Positions 33,779 to 43,202 of a stretch of 64,000 nt of DNA are shown one piece after another; within the stretch, counting starts at the first letter, position 1, and each line of letters opens with the position of its first letter. The position numbers and the translations under genes were made by a program. Below the pieces are notes generated by a model that searched no databases, was not told where the DNA came from, and was given only the letters and a program-made list of their open reading frames with translations. This DNA comes from JAICYJ01 sp963797565 (GTDB lineage: Bacteria; Actinomycetota; Thermoleophilia; Gaiellales; JAICJC01): assembly GCA_963797565.1 (NCBI GenBank), contig CAWCPM010000001.1, positions 1 to 64,000 on the forward strand. Reading direction: 5' to 3'.

Positions 33779-35953
33779 ATGCTGGAGCGGCTGGCTCATA
33801 CGATTCTGCATCACCGCAAGCTGGTCGTGGCGGCCTGGGTGGTTCTGACCGCGATCGGCGGATTCGCGGCGCCGCACGCGGTCGACCGGCTGCTGACGAC
33901 CTTCTCGATCCCCAGCTCGCAGTCCTACCAGCACAACCAGAAGATCGTCAAGACCTTCGGCAACGGCAGCCAGAACCCGATGGTGCTGGTGTTCCACGAC
34001 CCGGCCGGGAACGTCACGCAGGCCGCGGGCATCCAGGGCGCTCTCGATGCCGCGCTGAAGGCGAATCCCGGTGCACGGATCAGCTCCTACTTCAACACCG
34101 GCGCCGACTCAGGCGTGTACGTCTCCAAGGACGGGCACACCATGTTCGCGGCCATTTACCCGGTCGGCGACAACGGCTTCGGCGCGGGCGGCACGATCGC
34201 GGCCACCCAGCAGGCGATCGCCGCGAACGCCCCGTCCGGGGTGCAGGCGTCGGTCAGCGGCCTGGACGCGCTGGAGCAGGCTGCCGGCAACGGCGCCAGC
34301 GGTGGCCCCAGCATCCTGGTCGAGGTCGCGATCGGCGCGCTCGGCGCGCTGATCATCCTGCTGTTCGTGTTCGGCACGTTGCCGGCGGTGGCGATGCCGC
34401 TGATCGTCGCGTTGGCGTCGATCCTCAACACCTTCACCCTGATCCTGCTGCTCACCTACGTCACCGACGTGTCGGTGATCGTGGAGTTCCTGGTGGCGCT
34501 GGTCGGCCTCGGCGTCGCCATCGACTACTCGCTCCTGTTCATCTTCCGCTTCCGCGAGGAGCTGGCCGCGGGCCGCTCATCCGAGCACGCGCTGGTCGAA
34601 ACGATGACCCACGCCGGCAAGTCGGTGGTGATATCGGGCTCGACGGTCGGCATCGGGCTGCTGAGCATGGTGATCCTGCCGATCCCGTTCATCCGTTCGA
34701 TCGGCGTGGCAGGGCTGCTGATCCCGATCGTCTCGGTGATCGCCGCCTGCACGCTGCTGCCGGCCATGCTGGCGATCATCGGCACCGGCATCAACCGGGT
34801 GCGGGTGATGCCGCGCCGGTTCATCTCGCAGGCCGATCCGGACGTCGGCCCGTGGGCGCGGTGGGCGCGCCTGGTCACCCACCATGCGGGTGTGATGGCC
34901 GCGATCGGGATCGCCATCGTGGTGGTGGTGATGATCCCCGCGATCTCGCTGAATCCCGGCGACGCGCTGGCCAAGAACATGCCCGGCAGCGGGCCCGCGA
35001 TCACCGGGCGCGACCAGCTCGCCGCCGCCGGCATCTCCGCGGGTGCGATCTCCCCGATCGCGATCACGGTGCAGGGTGCCACCCCGAGCCAGATCCCGAC
35101 GATCGTCGCGGGGGTTGGGAAGTCGGAGGGCATCGCCGGCGCCTCCGCGCCGCGGGGGTGGAGCCGTGACGGCCTCACCGTGATCGAGGCCGTGCCCGCG
35201 ACCGACTCCGCCAGCTCGGACGCCTACGGCGCGATCGCCACGCTCGAGAACACCACGCTGCCGGGGCTGGAACGGCAGCTCGGTGGTGGTGTCAGCCTCG
35301 GTACCGCCGGCGGGCCGCCGCAGTCGCGCGACTTCGAGCACACCGTCTACGACAACTTCCCGTACCTGCTGCTGTTCGTGGTGGTGCTCACCTACGTGCT
35401 GCTCGCGCGCGCGTTCCGCTCGCTGGTGCTGGCGCTGAAGGCCGTGATCCTGAACCTGATCTCGCTGACGGCGGCCTACGGCATCATCGTGTTCATCTTC
35501 CAGCAGGGCCACGGCAGCAAACCGATCTGGAACATCGACCCGACCGGGGTGATCATCTCCTGGATCCCGCTCATGATCTTCGCGTTCCTGTACGGCATCT
35601 CGATGGACTACGAGGTGTTCATGCTGACGCGCATGCGCGAGATCTACGACGACGTCGGCAACACCAACCGCGCCATCGAGCTCGGCCTCGCCCGCACCGG
35701 CAAGCTGGTGACCAGCGCCGCCCTGATCCTGATGTTCTCGTTCCTGGTGCTGTCCAGCAGCCCTGGCGTGGACGTCAAGCAGTTCGGCATCGGCCTGGCG
35801 GCCGGCATCATCTTCGACGCGACCGTGATCCGCGCGCTGCTGGTGCCGTCGCTGATGCGGTTGATGGGCGAGTGGAACTGGTGGATGCCGCGGCCGGCGG
35901 CGCGGGTGCTGTTTCTGCATCCCGACGAGCCGGCCGCCGCGACCGAGTCCTGA
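33779..35953 (+). CDS. MMPL-family RND transporter
   Basis: A 724-residue protein with the twelve-helix RND layout: one N-terminal helix, a large extracytoplasmic loop (about 40-175), five helices, a second loop (about 370-525) and the rest. GVAIDYSLLFIFRFREEL and GISMDYEVFMLTRMREIY are the conserved proton-relay motifs (D-Y pairs) of MMPL proteins. In actinobacteria the family exports lipids or complex molecules; no lipid-synthesis genes flank it here. TAGGAT (33764-33769) lies 9 bases before the ATG, which suggests a leaderless mRNA. Confidence 0.9.
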   Translation: MLERLAHTILHHRKLVVAAWVVLTAIGGFAAPHAVDRLLTTFSIPSSQSYQHNQKIVKTFGNGSQNPMVLVFHDPAGNVTQAAGIQGALDAALKANPGARISSYFNTGADSGVYVSKDGHTMFAAIYPVGDNGFGAGGTIAATQQAIAANAPSGVQASVSGLDALEQAAGNGASGGPSILVEVAIGALGALIILLFVFGTLPAVAMPLIVALASILNTFTLILLLTYVTDVSVIVEFLVALVGLGVAIDYSLLFIFRFREELAAGRSSEHALVETMTHAGKSVVISGSTVGIGLLSMVILPIPFIRSIGVAGLLIPIVSVIAACTLLPAMLAIIGTGINRVRVMPRRFISQADPDVGPWARWARLVTHHAGVMAAIGIAIVVVVMIPAISLNPGDALAKNMPGSGPAITGRDQLAAAGISAGAISPIAITVQGATPSQIPTIVAGVGKSEGIAGASAPRGWSRDGLTVIEAVPATDSASSDAYGAIATLENTTLPGLERQLGGGVSLGTAGGPPQSRDFEHTVYDNFPYLLLFVVVLTYVLLARAFRSLVLALKAVILNLISLTAAYGIIVFIFQQGHGSKPIWNIDPTGVIISWIPLMIFAFLYGISMDYEVFMLTRMREIYDDVGNTNRAIELGLARTGKLVTSAALILMFSFLVLSSSPGVDVKQFGIGLAAGIIFDATVIRALLVPSLMRLMGEWNWWMPRPAARVLFLHPDEPAAATES

Positions 35954-36009
35954 CCGGGTGAGCGGCTGGCGCTAAGCGCGACGTCGCCACGCGCCGACAG
36001 ACTACGCAC

Positions 36010-36892
36010 ATGGCGGTGATCGCACCCAAGCCCTTCTACCACCCGGCCCGCTACCTGCCGCGGTTCCACTGGGAGCTGTTGGCCTGCGGCGCCCGCGGCC
36101 ACGTGCTGGCCGGCACCGATGTTCGCGAGGTGGTGGATCAGGACAGCGTGATCGTGCGCGAGATAGACGGCGTGCGCTGGCACCGCTGCCTGCGCTGCGA
36201 TGCCTGGGTGCCGCTGCCGCCTCCGGCGGCGCCGGAGCGCGACCGGGTGCCTGCCCATGGCGAGATCGAGCTGCCGCTGCGGGGCCGGGCGATGCGCGAC
36301 CTGATCGTGTTGCGGCTGATCGCGATCGACCGCTTCATCCACTTCATCGTGCTGGCGGCGCTGGCGGGGGCGGTGCTCGTGTTCGCGAACGACCAGGCCC
36401 ACCTGCGCCGCCTCTACGACACGGCGCTGCGGGCGATCGAAGGCGTCAACAATGGGCCGCTGCCCAGGCATCACGGCCTGCTGGGCGAGGTCGACAGCCT
36501 GTTTCACGCCGAACTCGAACACGCTCTACCTGATCGCCGGCGGCCTCGGCCTGTACGCGCTGGTGGAGGGGGTGGAGGCGGTCGGGCTGTGGATGATGAA
36601 GCGCTGGGCCGAGTACCTGACGTTCATCGCCACCGGCGCCTTCCTGCCCTACGAGCTGAGCGAGCTCGTGACCGGCCCCAGCGTGTTCAAGCTGGGAGCG
36701 ACGGTGATCAACCTGGCCGTGCTCGCCTACCTGTTGTTCTCGAAGCGGCTGTTCGGCGTCCGCGGCGGCGTCGCGGAGGAGGAGCGGATCCGCTACTCGG
36801 AGTGCGGATGGGATGCGCTCGAGCGATCCACGCCGGAGCTGATCGCGGGCGGCGCCGGCGGTGGCCGGCTGCGGCGTCATCGGGCGACGTAG
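36010..36892 (+). CDS. DUF2127 membrane protein (frameshifted)
   Basis: The first frame gives a basic HHPAR-like start, CLRCDAWVPLP (a short zinc-ribbon-like CxxC) and one helix, reaching EVDSLFHA near 36510. The second frame carries SNTLYLIAGGLGLYALVEGVEAVGLW and KRWAEYLTFIATG, the DUF2127 core, up to the stop at 36892. Rejoining needs removal of one extra base near 36510. The family is a multi-helix membrane protein of unknown role. The last 16 bases overlap the convergent ltrA gene. Confidence 0.75.
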
Positions 36893-38064
36893 CTGGCGGC
36901 CAGGCGGTTTCGCGTCTCGGCCGCGGCCAGCACGGTCAGGATCGCGAGCACGCCGGCGGCCAGCGCCAGGCACGAGAGCGTGCCGCCGAGCGGCGCCAGC
37001 GCGAGGATGGCAACCGCGGCGACCACGCGCTTGCGGCTGACGTTGTGGATCATGCGCAGCCGAAACAGGGTGTGGCCGACCAGGTACAGCGCCGGCCCGC
37101 CCAGGATCACGGCCAGCTCCGCGCCCGACGGGGACGCGCCGGGATGTGCGATCACGACCTCGTCCGCGACGGCGACGACGATGATGCCGGCCACGATCGG
37201 GATGTGCAGGTAGGTGTAGGCGTCGCGCGCGAGCCTGCCCCTGTCATCAGCCCGCGAGAGAGTCCGCTGCGCGCGCCATCCGACCTCGTCGAAGTACAGC
37301 CACCACAGCGCGGCCGACGTCGCGAACGCCACCATCAGCGCAGTACCGTTCGCGAAATCCAGCACCAGCGACGATGCGGTGGCGCCCGTGACGACGATCG
37401 ACTCGCCCAGCGCGATGATGATGAAGAGCTGGAACCGCTCCGCGAAGTGCGCCGGCTCGATCTCCCACTCGGTGGTCCCGGAGCGGCCCAGCCGGGGCGT
37501 CCAGTAACCCACGGACGGTGCCACGTAGTCGACCGCCAGCGCCGCGATCCACAGCCAGGTACGGGCGCCCGACGGCGCGAACCCGCCGGCCAACCACAGC
37601 ACGCCCGAGGCCAGGCTCCAGGCCAGGATCCGGCGAAAGACGACGTGGAAGGCGTTGTCGCGCGGTGTCGCGTAGACGTTGAAGGCGTTCCGCGCCACCT
37701 GCAGCAGGACGTAGGAGCAGGCGAACAGCGGCGCCAGCCTGCCGAAGGCTTCGGGGATGGCGACCGCCATCAGCAGGCTGGATGCCATCACCACCAGCAG
37801 CACCAGTCGCACCAGCACCGATTCGGGATCGAACCAGTTGGTCATCCAGGTGGTGTAGATCCAGGCCCACCAGACGACCAGCAGCAGGAACAGCGTCTGC
37901 AGGGCGCCGTGCAGCGTCAGGTGATGCAGCAGCAGGTGGCTGAGCTGCGTCACCGCGAACACGAAGACCAGGTCGAAGAACAGCTCCAGCCAGGTCGCCC
38001 GTTGCTCCTCGCCGGTGTGCTGGCGGAAGTGACGTGGGCCGTTCACCCGCCGGACCATACCCAT
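36877..38064 (-). CDS. ltrA: Low-temperature-requirement protein A (LtrA) family
   Basis: About 395 residues with some ten helices. The conserved N-terminal block TWLELFFDLVFVFAVTQLSH and the central ERFQLFIIIALGESIVVTG motif are diagnostic of LtrA. The name comes from a Listeria mutant that fails to grow in the cold; the biochemical role is unknown. The longer frame upstream to 38229 is Pro/Arg-rich and not like the family, so the start is put at 38064 (or Met at 38058). Confidence 0.85.
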   Translation of the reverse strand: MGMVRRVNGPRHFRQHTGEEQRATWLELFFDLVFVFAVTQLSHLLLHHLTLHGALQTLFLLLVVWWAWIYTTWMTNWFDPESVLVRLVLLVVMASSLLMAVAIPEAFGRLAPLFACSYVLLQVARNAFNVYATPRDNAFHVVFRRILAWSLASGVLWLAGGFAPSGARTWLWIAALAVDYVAPSVGYWTPRLGRSGTTEWEIEPAHFAERFQLFIIIALGESIVVTGATASSLVLDFANGTALMVAFATSAALWWLYFDEVGWRAQRTLSRADDRGRLARDAYTYLHIPIVAGIIVVAVADEVVIAHPGASPSGAELAVILGGPALYLVGHTLFRLRMIHNVSRKRVVAAVAILALAPLGGTLSCLALAAGVLAILTVLAAAETRNRLAASYVAR

Positions 38065-38114
38065 CGCCGGGGCCAGCCGGACCACACCTCGTGGCGTGTA
38101 CCGTCCTTTCGGAG

Positions 38115-38459
38115 ATGTGGCGAAGCGTGGCACTGACGGTGACTCTGGCTGCGGTGGCGGCGGGATGCGGCCTGGGCGGTGGCAGCGGGGCCGGCTCGAC
38201 CGGCGGCGCAGCGACCGCCGGGAGCACATCGGCCGGCCCGCCTTACCACTCGGTGGTCGTACGCGGCACCCGCTCGTTCTCGACAGACGACCTGGCCGTG
38301 CCCCTGACCGTGCACTGCCCGCAGGCCGGGCCGGGTGGCTTCACGCAGGTGCTCAACGACCCGTGGAAGGCCGGCATGCACGGCATTTACCACGGCGCCA
38401 ACGGCAGTGGGATGGTGTTCGCCGTGGACGACTCCGGCACGGTTCGGATCAGCTGTTGA
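38115..38459 (+). CDS. Small lipoprotein
   Basis: A 114-residue protein with a lipoprotein signal: MWRSV, hydrophobic stretch and the lipobox AAGC (Cys18), then a Gly/Ser/Thr-rich linker. The mature part has VVVRGTRSFSTDDL and two cysteines (CPQAGPGG and the C-terminal ISC) that could form a disulfide. No family is recognised. Its stop overlaps the TTG start of the arginase-like gene. Confidence 0.65.
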   Translation: MWRSVALTVTLAAVAAGCGLGGGSGAGSTGGAATAGSTSAGPPYHSVVVRGTRSFSTDDLAVPLTVHCPQAGPGGFTQVLNDPWKAGMHGIYHGANGSGMVFAVDDSGTVRISC

Positions 38460-39367
38460 TTCAGCTGATCGGCGCCCCTTTTGACGGCTTCGGTCGTGTC
38501 GGGCACCAGGCTCGCGCGGCCGAGGCGCTGCGCGACGCCGGCCTGGAGCGCGCCTTCGGTGAGCGTGAGGTGGAGCGGACCGATTTCGGGTTGCCGGCCC
38601 CCGACCCGGGTCGCGCCGCCGGCTCGGGGTTGATGAACGAAACTGCCCTGCTGGCGCTGGTCGACGCGCTTCGCGAGCACGTGGGTGCCGCGCTGACCGC
38701 GGATCGCTTCCCGATCGTCTACGGCGGTGAGTGCTCGGTGCTGCTGGGCGCCGTGAATGGCCTGCGCGACCACCACGGCCGTGCCGGCCTGGTCTTCGTC
38801 GACGGTCATGAGGACACGACGTCGCTGGACGTATCGCCCGACGGCGAGGCGGCGAACATGGAGGTGGGCCTGCTCCTGGGCATCACCGGGCAGCTCGCGC
38901 CCGCGCCGCTGCGCCGCCATCTGCCGGCGCTGGAACCGGCGGCGCTGGCCATGCTCGGCCCGCGCGACCACGCGCTGCGCCGCACACTCAACATTGCAAG
39001 CCTGGCTGATCGTGGCGTGTGGCTACGCGGCTACGAGGCGATCGCGGCCGATCCCACCCGGATTGCGCGCGAGGCGGTCGAGCATGTCCGCCGCGCCGCG
39101 CCGGCATGGTGGCTGCACACCGACCTTGACGTGCTTGCGCAGGACATCTTCACCGCCGGCCGCGTGCCGGACGACGAGGAGGAGCCTGGCGGCCTCGACT
39201 GGGCACAGCTCACCGAGCTCACGGCTGCCGCGTTCGCCTGCGGCGGATGTGCCGGGTGGAGCATCGCGATCTATGACCCGGAGCAGGATCCCGAAGGGAC
39301 GGAAGCGAGACGGATCGTCCAGTTCGTGACCGAGGTCGCGGGTCCGCTCGGAACCTTTTCGGGGTGA
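38456..39367 (+). CDS. Arginase-superfamily protein with altered metal motif
   Basis: A 303-residue ureohydrolase-fold protein. In place of GGDHS it has GGECS (90-94), so Asp is Glu and the Mn-binding His is Cys93. VDGHED (115-120) and HTDLDV (221-226) keep Asp116, His118, Asp120, Asp223 and Asp225. It may bind a different metal or act on a different substrate, or be inactive. The TTG start at 38456 overlaps the lipoprotein stop, an unusual pairing of an exported and a cytosolic protein. Confidence 0.78.
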   Translation: MIQLIGAPFDGFGRVGHQARAAEALRDAGLERAFGEREVERTDFGLPAPDPGRAAGSGLMNETALLALVDALREHVGAALTADRFPIVYGGECSVLLGAVNGLRDHHGRAGLVFVDGHEDTTSLDVSPDGEAANMEVGLLLGITGQLAPAPLRRHLPALEPAALAMLGPRDHALRRTLNIASLADRGVWLRGYEAIAADPTRIAREAVEHVRRAAPAWWLHTDLDVLAQDIFTAGRVPDDEEEPGGLDWAQLTELTAAAFACGGCAGWSIAIYDPEQDPEGTEARRIVQFVTEVAGPLGTFSG

Positions 39368-39427
39368 TTCGTCCTCTGTAGTGGTAGTGGCGTTGATTGG
39401 AGTTGTGGGATCGCAACCCGAGCAGAG

Positions 39428-39883
39428 GTGGAGGCGGTGTTTCGCTCGCATGGTGGGCTGGTGTGGCGCGCGGTATTGACGACGTCGGCCGGGAGCCGTG
39501 AGGTGGCTGATGAGGCGACGGCGGAGGCGTTCGCGCGCCTGTTCGCGTATCGAGAGGGGGTGCGGGATCCGGTGGCGTGGGTGTTCCGCACGGCCTTCGG
39601 CGTGGCCGGCAGGGAGCTGGGCCGGCAGCGACGGCTGGCGGCTGGGGATGCTCCGGAGCCGGGAGCGGAGGATCGCTCGGAGCTGCCGTCCGATCTGACC
39701 GCCGCGCTGCGGCGGCTGTCGCCGGATCAGCGGGCGGCCGTGTTCCTGCACTACTTCGCCGACCTGCCGCTGCGTGAGGTGGCGCGGTTGTCGGGCGCGC
39801 CGGTGGCGACGGTGAAAGTGCGATTGCATCGCGCGCGCCGGCTGCTGCGTGACTCGCTGGTGGTCGGAGGCGAGTATGTCTGA
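39428..39883 (+). CDS. ECF-type sigma factor (small, SigE-like)
   Basis: A 151-residue sigma-70-family protein. The N-terminal half holds a region 2 core (VFRSHGGLVWRAV, ATAEAFARLFAY) and the C-terminal half a clear region 4: LSPDQRAAVFLHYFADLPLREVARLSGAPVATVKVRLHRARRLLRD. GTG start at 39428 with only a weak ribosome site. The stop overlaps the start of the next gene, its likely anti-sigma factor. Confidence 0.85.
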   Translation: MEAVFRSHGGLVWRAVLTTSAGSREVADEATAEAFARLFAYREGVRDPVAWVFRTAFGVAGRELGRQRRLAAGDAPEPGAEDRSELPSDLTAALRRLSPDQRAAVFLHYFADLPLREVARLSGAPVATVKVRLHRARRLLRDSLVVGGEYV

Positions 39884-40655
39884 GTCGTGGCGTGATCTGA
39901 TGCGGCCGGTCGGGGAGGTCGAGCCGTCGATCGACCTGCTGTCTCGGATCCACCAGCGTGAGGCGGAACAGCCCGTCGGTAGGCCGCGCGGGATGCGTCT
40001 GCCGCGGTTGACGGGGTGGGTGCTGGCCGGGGTGGGGTGCCTGCTGGTGCTGGGTGTGCTGGCGGTTGCGGCGCACTCGCGTGGCAACACGCCGCCGGCA
40101 CCCGCTGCACCGCCTGTGTCGGCGGTCAAGCTCGCCGTGCTGCGAAACTCGTTCGTGCCGAAGCAGTTCTTCCGACGCAGCGCGACCGTGGCAGGCGCTT
40201 CCGCGACGGTGCAATTCGGACTGATCCGGCCCCAGTCGGCGCTGGCCTCGGACGCGAACCTGGACTCGATATGGACGTCGAAGACACGGGAGGCGGCGCT
40301 GCTCTGGAAGTCCGGTGTCAGCGAGACCATCAGCCGGTGGGCGTGCCGCTGCGACCCTGCATCGTCCCTCAAGAAGATGGCGCGGACGCTGCCTCCGTTT
40401 CGCTACCTCACGATCGGCGGGTCGCCGGCGGTCGCTGCGCCTTCGGCACCTGGGAAGCGAGACATCATCGGCATCGAGTCCGAAGCGCAGGCCAAGTACG
40501 GCGAGCCTGCCAGCGTTGAGGTCGTGCGAGGCGGGCTCAACATCACCCTCTATCAGTACGGCCCGCACGTCCTGCCCGGCCTGATCGCAGCCGCCCGACA
40601 GCTGGTCGGTACTGCGGTCTGCGATGGCTGTCCGATTCCGCCACCGTCCACCTGA
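39876..40655 (+). CDS. Probable membrane anti-sigma factor
   Basis: A 259-residue protein with a cytosolic N-terminus (about 45 residues), a transmembrane helix (LTGWVLAGVGCLLVLGVLAV, about 47-66) and an exported part of 190 residues with two cysteine pairs (WACRCDP and VCDGCP). The layout and 8-base overlap with the sigma gene match a sigma/anti-sigma pair, but no zinc finger or known anti-sigma motif is seen. The cysteines may sense redox state or just form disulfides. GGAGG at 39866-39870. Confidence 0.6.
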   Translation: MSESWRDLMRPVGEVEPSIDLLSRIHQREAEQPVGRPRGMRLPRLTGWVLAGVGCLLVLGVLAVAAHSRGNTPPAPAAPPVSAVKLAVLRNSFVPKQFFRRSATVAGASATVQFGLIRPQSALASDANLDSIWTSKTREAALLWKSGVSETISRWACRCDPASSLKKMARTLPPFRYLTIGGSPAVAAPSAPGKRDIIGIESEAQAKYGEPASVEVVRGGLNITLYQYGPHVLPGLIAAARQLVGTAVCDGCPIPPPST

Positions 40656-40738
40656 TCGCAGTCGGCCCGCGCGCAGGTTCAAGTTCGCAGCGCTGAGTAC
40701 ACGGCTGTTCGCTCCTTCCAGCGAAAGCACTACAAGCC

Positions 40739-40767
40739 TTTACAGAAGTCAAAACCAGGCGTAGCCT
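40739..40767 (+). promoter_or_regulatory. Sigma-70-like promoter of the beta-helix gene
   Basis: TTTACA (40739-40744), 17-base spacer, TAGCCT (40762-40767), followed by AAAGGGGG and the ATG at 40798. Confidence 0.55.
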
Positions 40768-40797
40768 CCCCACGGCAACGGCTCCAAAGGGGGAAAA

Positions 40798-41863
40798 ATG
40801 AGACGAACGGCACTCACGTTCGCACTTGCCATCGCAGCGTTGCTGGCGCTATCCGGCACCGCATCCGCTGCGACCTGGCACGTGTGGCCTGGGCAATCGA
40901 TCCAGAACGCGATCCGGCACGCGTCGCCGGGCGACACGATCATCGTGCACCGCGGCGTGTACCACCAGAACCTGACCATCCGCAAGAGCCATCTGACGCT
41001 GATCGGCCGCCACGCCGTGCTGAAGCAGCCCGCTCATCCGCGCGGCTTCTGCGCGCAGGTGTCGGCGCCTGAGGTGGACGGCATCTGCGTGCTGGGCAAG
41101 GTCGACGCGAGCTTCAACCCGCTGCGGCCGACGGTCGGCACCACCATCCGCGGCTTCACGGTGAAGCGCTTCCACGGCGACGGCATCTTCATGTTCAACG
41201 TCGCCGACTCCCGGATCATCGGCAACGTGTCAGCGCACAACTCCGGGTACGGCATCGCCGGTTTCGTGCAGCACGGCGGCGCCTACCTGTGGAACCGCAG
41301 CCACGACAACGCGGAGCCGGGGCTGTACCTTGGCGACTCGCCGCACGCCGACTACGTGATCGCCCACAACTCGGTGTATCGCAACCAGTACGGCGTGTTC
41401 ATCCGCCACTCCGCGCACGGCCGCGTGCACGACAACAGGTCCTGGGGCAACTGCGTGGGCATGTTCCTGCTGGACGACGGCGAGCAGGGTGGTCTCCACA
41501 ACATGACGCTGTGGAACAACCGCGTGTGGGCCAACGACAAGGCCTGCGCCGCCGACGACGAGGGCTCACCGCCGCTGTCGGGCATCGGCCTGCTGATGGT
41601 GGGCGCGCGCAGCACGCAGGTCACCCACAACTGGATCACCGGGCAACAAGCCGGGCGGTGACAGCTTCATCTCCGCCGGGCTGGTGCTGGTGTCGGCCAA
41701 GATCGGTGGTGGTAGCGGCTTCGATCCGCGCCACGACACGATCGCCAACAACACCATCACCGGCAACTCGCCGCTGGACGTCTTCTATGACGAGTCCGGC
41801 GGGGACAATCACTTCCCGGGCAACACCTGCAACACGTCGCAGCCGTCCTGGATCTGCGGCTGA
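40798..41863 (+). CDS. Secreted right-handed beta-helix (NosD/PbH1-like) protein, frameshifted
   Basis: The first frame has a signal peptide (cleavage near ASA-AT, residue 25), a WHVWPGQSIQNAI start typical of NosD-like repeats and then many parallel beta-helix units (for example GDGIFMFNVADSRIIGN, YGIAGFVQHG, YGVFIRHSAH). At about 41644 one extra G in a GGG run shifts the frame. The continuation ending TSQPSWICG completes the helix and stops at 41863. Such proteins bind or cleave polysaccharides, but no catalytic residues are identified. Confidence 0.8.
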
Positions 41864-41875
41864 TCTGACACAGAG

Positions 41876-41906
41876 CTGGGGCGCCGGGCGAGAACCGGCG
41901 CCCCAG
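41876..41906 (+). terminator. Hairpin terminator after the beta-helix gene
   Basis: A perfect 12-bp stem (CTGGGGCGCCGG) with loop GCGAGAA, 13 bases past the stop at 41863. Its place supports the frameshift-corrected end of that gene. Confidence 0.8.
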
Positions 41907-41981
41907 CCTGTTCTGCCGAGGCGGGGCGTTTTGGGGATACTCAGGCGCGATGCTTCAGGATCAAGGCCAACGGGCGACGGT

Positions 41982-43127
41982 TTGACATCAGCCCTGATCC
42001 CGCGCGAGCAGTACGTCGCGCTGGAGCGTTGCGTGTACCTGAACCAGGCGTCGCTTGGCCTGGTTCCGCGCCGTTCGACGGAGGCGATGGTCGATTTCCT
42101 CGTCGATGTCGCGCAGTACGGCAACGTGCGGCTATCGGACGTCGCCGAGGAGCGGATCCTCGACGACCTTCGCCAGGCTGCGGCCGGGTTGTTTGACGCG
42201 CCGCTGCGGTCGGTGGCGGTCGTGGCAGGAGCGAGTGAGGCGCTCGGTCAGCTCGCGTTCCTGACCGCACAGGCCGGCGGCGAGGTCGTGCTCGTGGCGT
42301 CCGATTTCCCCAGCGTGACCTATCCGTGGCTTGTCGCGCACGAGCGGTTCGGCACGGTGGTCAAGTGGGTGAAGGACGATCCAGGACAGGATCTCACGGC
42401 TGCCCTCGTCGACGGCATCCAGAGCAGCACCACGGCGGTGTGTTTCAGTGCGGTCCAGTTCGCGACCGGGTCACTGGTCGACGTCGGCGAGGTCGTACGG
42501 CGGGCGCACGCGGTCGGGGCGCGTGCCATCGTCGATGTCACGCAGATGGCGGGAGCGATGGCGGTGAGCCTGCGCGCGTGGTCCGCCGACGCGCTCGTGT
42601 GCAGCGGGTACAAATGGCTGTCCACACATGGCGGCGTCGCGCTGCTGGCGGTCGCCGACGAGTTGCTGCAGGGCCTGCCGCCGATCGTCGGCTGGAAGGG
42701 CGCCCGCCACCCGTTCCAGTTCGATCCCACGACGCTGGCGCTCGCAACCGACGCGCGACGCTTCGAGCTCTCGACGATCGCCTACAGCTCGGCCGCCGGC
42801 CTGAGCACCTCGATCGAGCTGTTGACCGGAGTCGGCTTTCCGGCGCTCCCCCGACACGCTGAAGCGCTCGCGCGCGAGCTGGTCGCCGCGACGGCGCCGC
42901 ACGGCTGGACGCCGTTCCGAGATCTCGACGCGCCCGGCGCCAGCCATCACATCGTCTCGCTGCGTCATCCCACGCTCGCCGCACCAGCGATCCAGGCCCG
43001 CCTCGCTGAAGAGCACCAGATCGTGGTCAGCTCGAGAGGGGGCGGCATCCGCGTGTCACTTCATGCGTACAACGACAGCTCCGATATCGACGCGCTCGCC
43101 GTCGCCGTGGGCAACGCGAGCCGATAG
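41982..43127 (+). CDS. Class V aminotransferase (cysteine desulfurase/epimerase-like)
   Basis: A 381-residue fold-type I PLP enzyme. The PLP lysine is Lys211 in CSGYKWLSTHGG and the cofactor Asp is Asp185 in AIVDVTQMAG. No active-site Cys loop of SufS/IscS is evident, so it is nearer the isopenicillin-N-epimerase/kynureninase-like branch. The reaction is unknown. The TTG start at 41982 gives the best N-terminus (LIPREQYVALERCVYLNQ), but its ribosome site is poor. Confidence 0.82.
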   Translation: MTSALIPREQYVALERCVYLNQASLGLVPRRSTEAMVDFLVDVAQYGNVRLSDVAEERILDDLRQAAAGLFDAPLRSVAVVAGASEALGQLAFLTAQAGGEVVLVASDFPSVTYPWLVAHERFGTVVKWVKDDPGQDLTAALVDGIQSSTTAVCFSAVQFATGSLVDVGEVVRRAHAVGARAIVDVTQMAGAMAVSLRAWSADALVCSGYKWLSTHGGVALLAVADELLQGLPPIVGWKGARHPFQFDPTTLALATDARRFELSTIAYSSAAGLSTSIELLTGVGFPALPRHAEALARELVAATAPHGWTPFRDLDAPGASHHIVSLRHPTLAAPAIQARLAEEHQIVVSSRGGGIRVSLHAYNDSSDIDALAVAVGNASR

Positions 43128-43141
43128 TCGCATACATCGGT

Positions 43142-43170
43142 TTGACAGAACGTTGCGGGGTTTATACGTT
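43142..43170 (+). promoter_or_regulatory. Strong sigma-70-like promoter of the first BNR gene
   Basis: TTGACA (43142-43147), exactly 17 bases, TACGTT (43165-43170), one of the best housekeeping promoters in the window. The start GTG follows at 43203 with AGGAG at 43192-43196. Confidence 0.7.
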
Positions 43171-43202
43171 ATGCGGCGCCATCCCTCGAGAAGGAGCCTC
43201 AG

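Noticed and set aside
36010..38136. A 708-residue plus-strand frame
   Set aside because: Only the first 500 bases are the DUF2127 gene. The rest is antisense to ltrA and has Arg/Pro/His-rich shadow composition.
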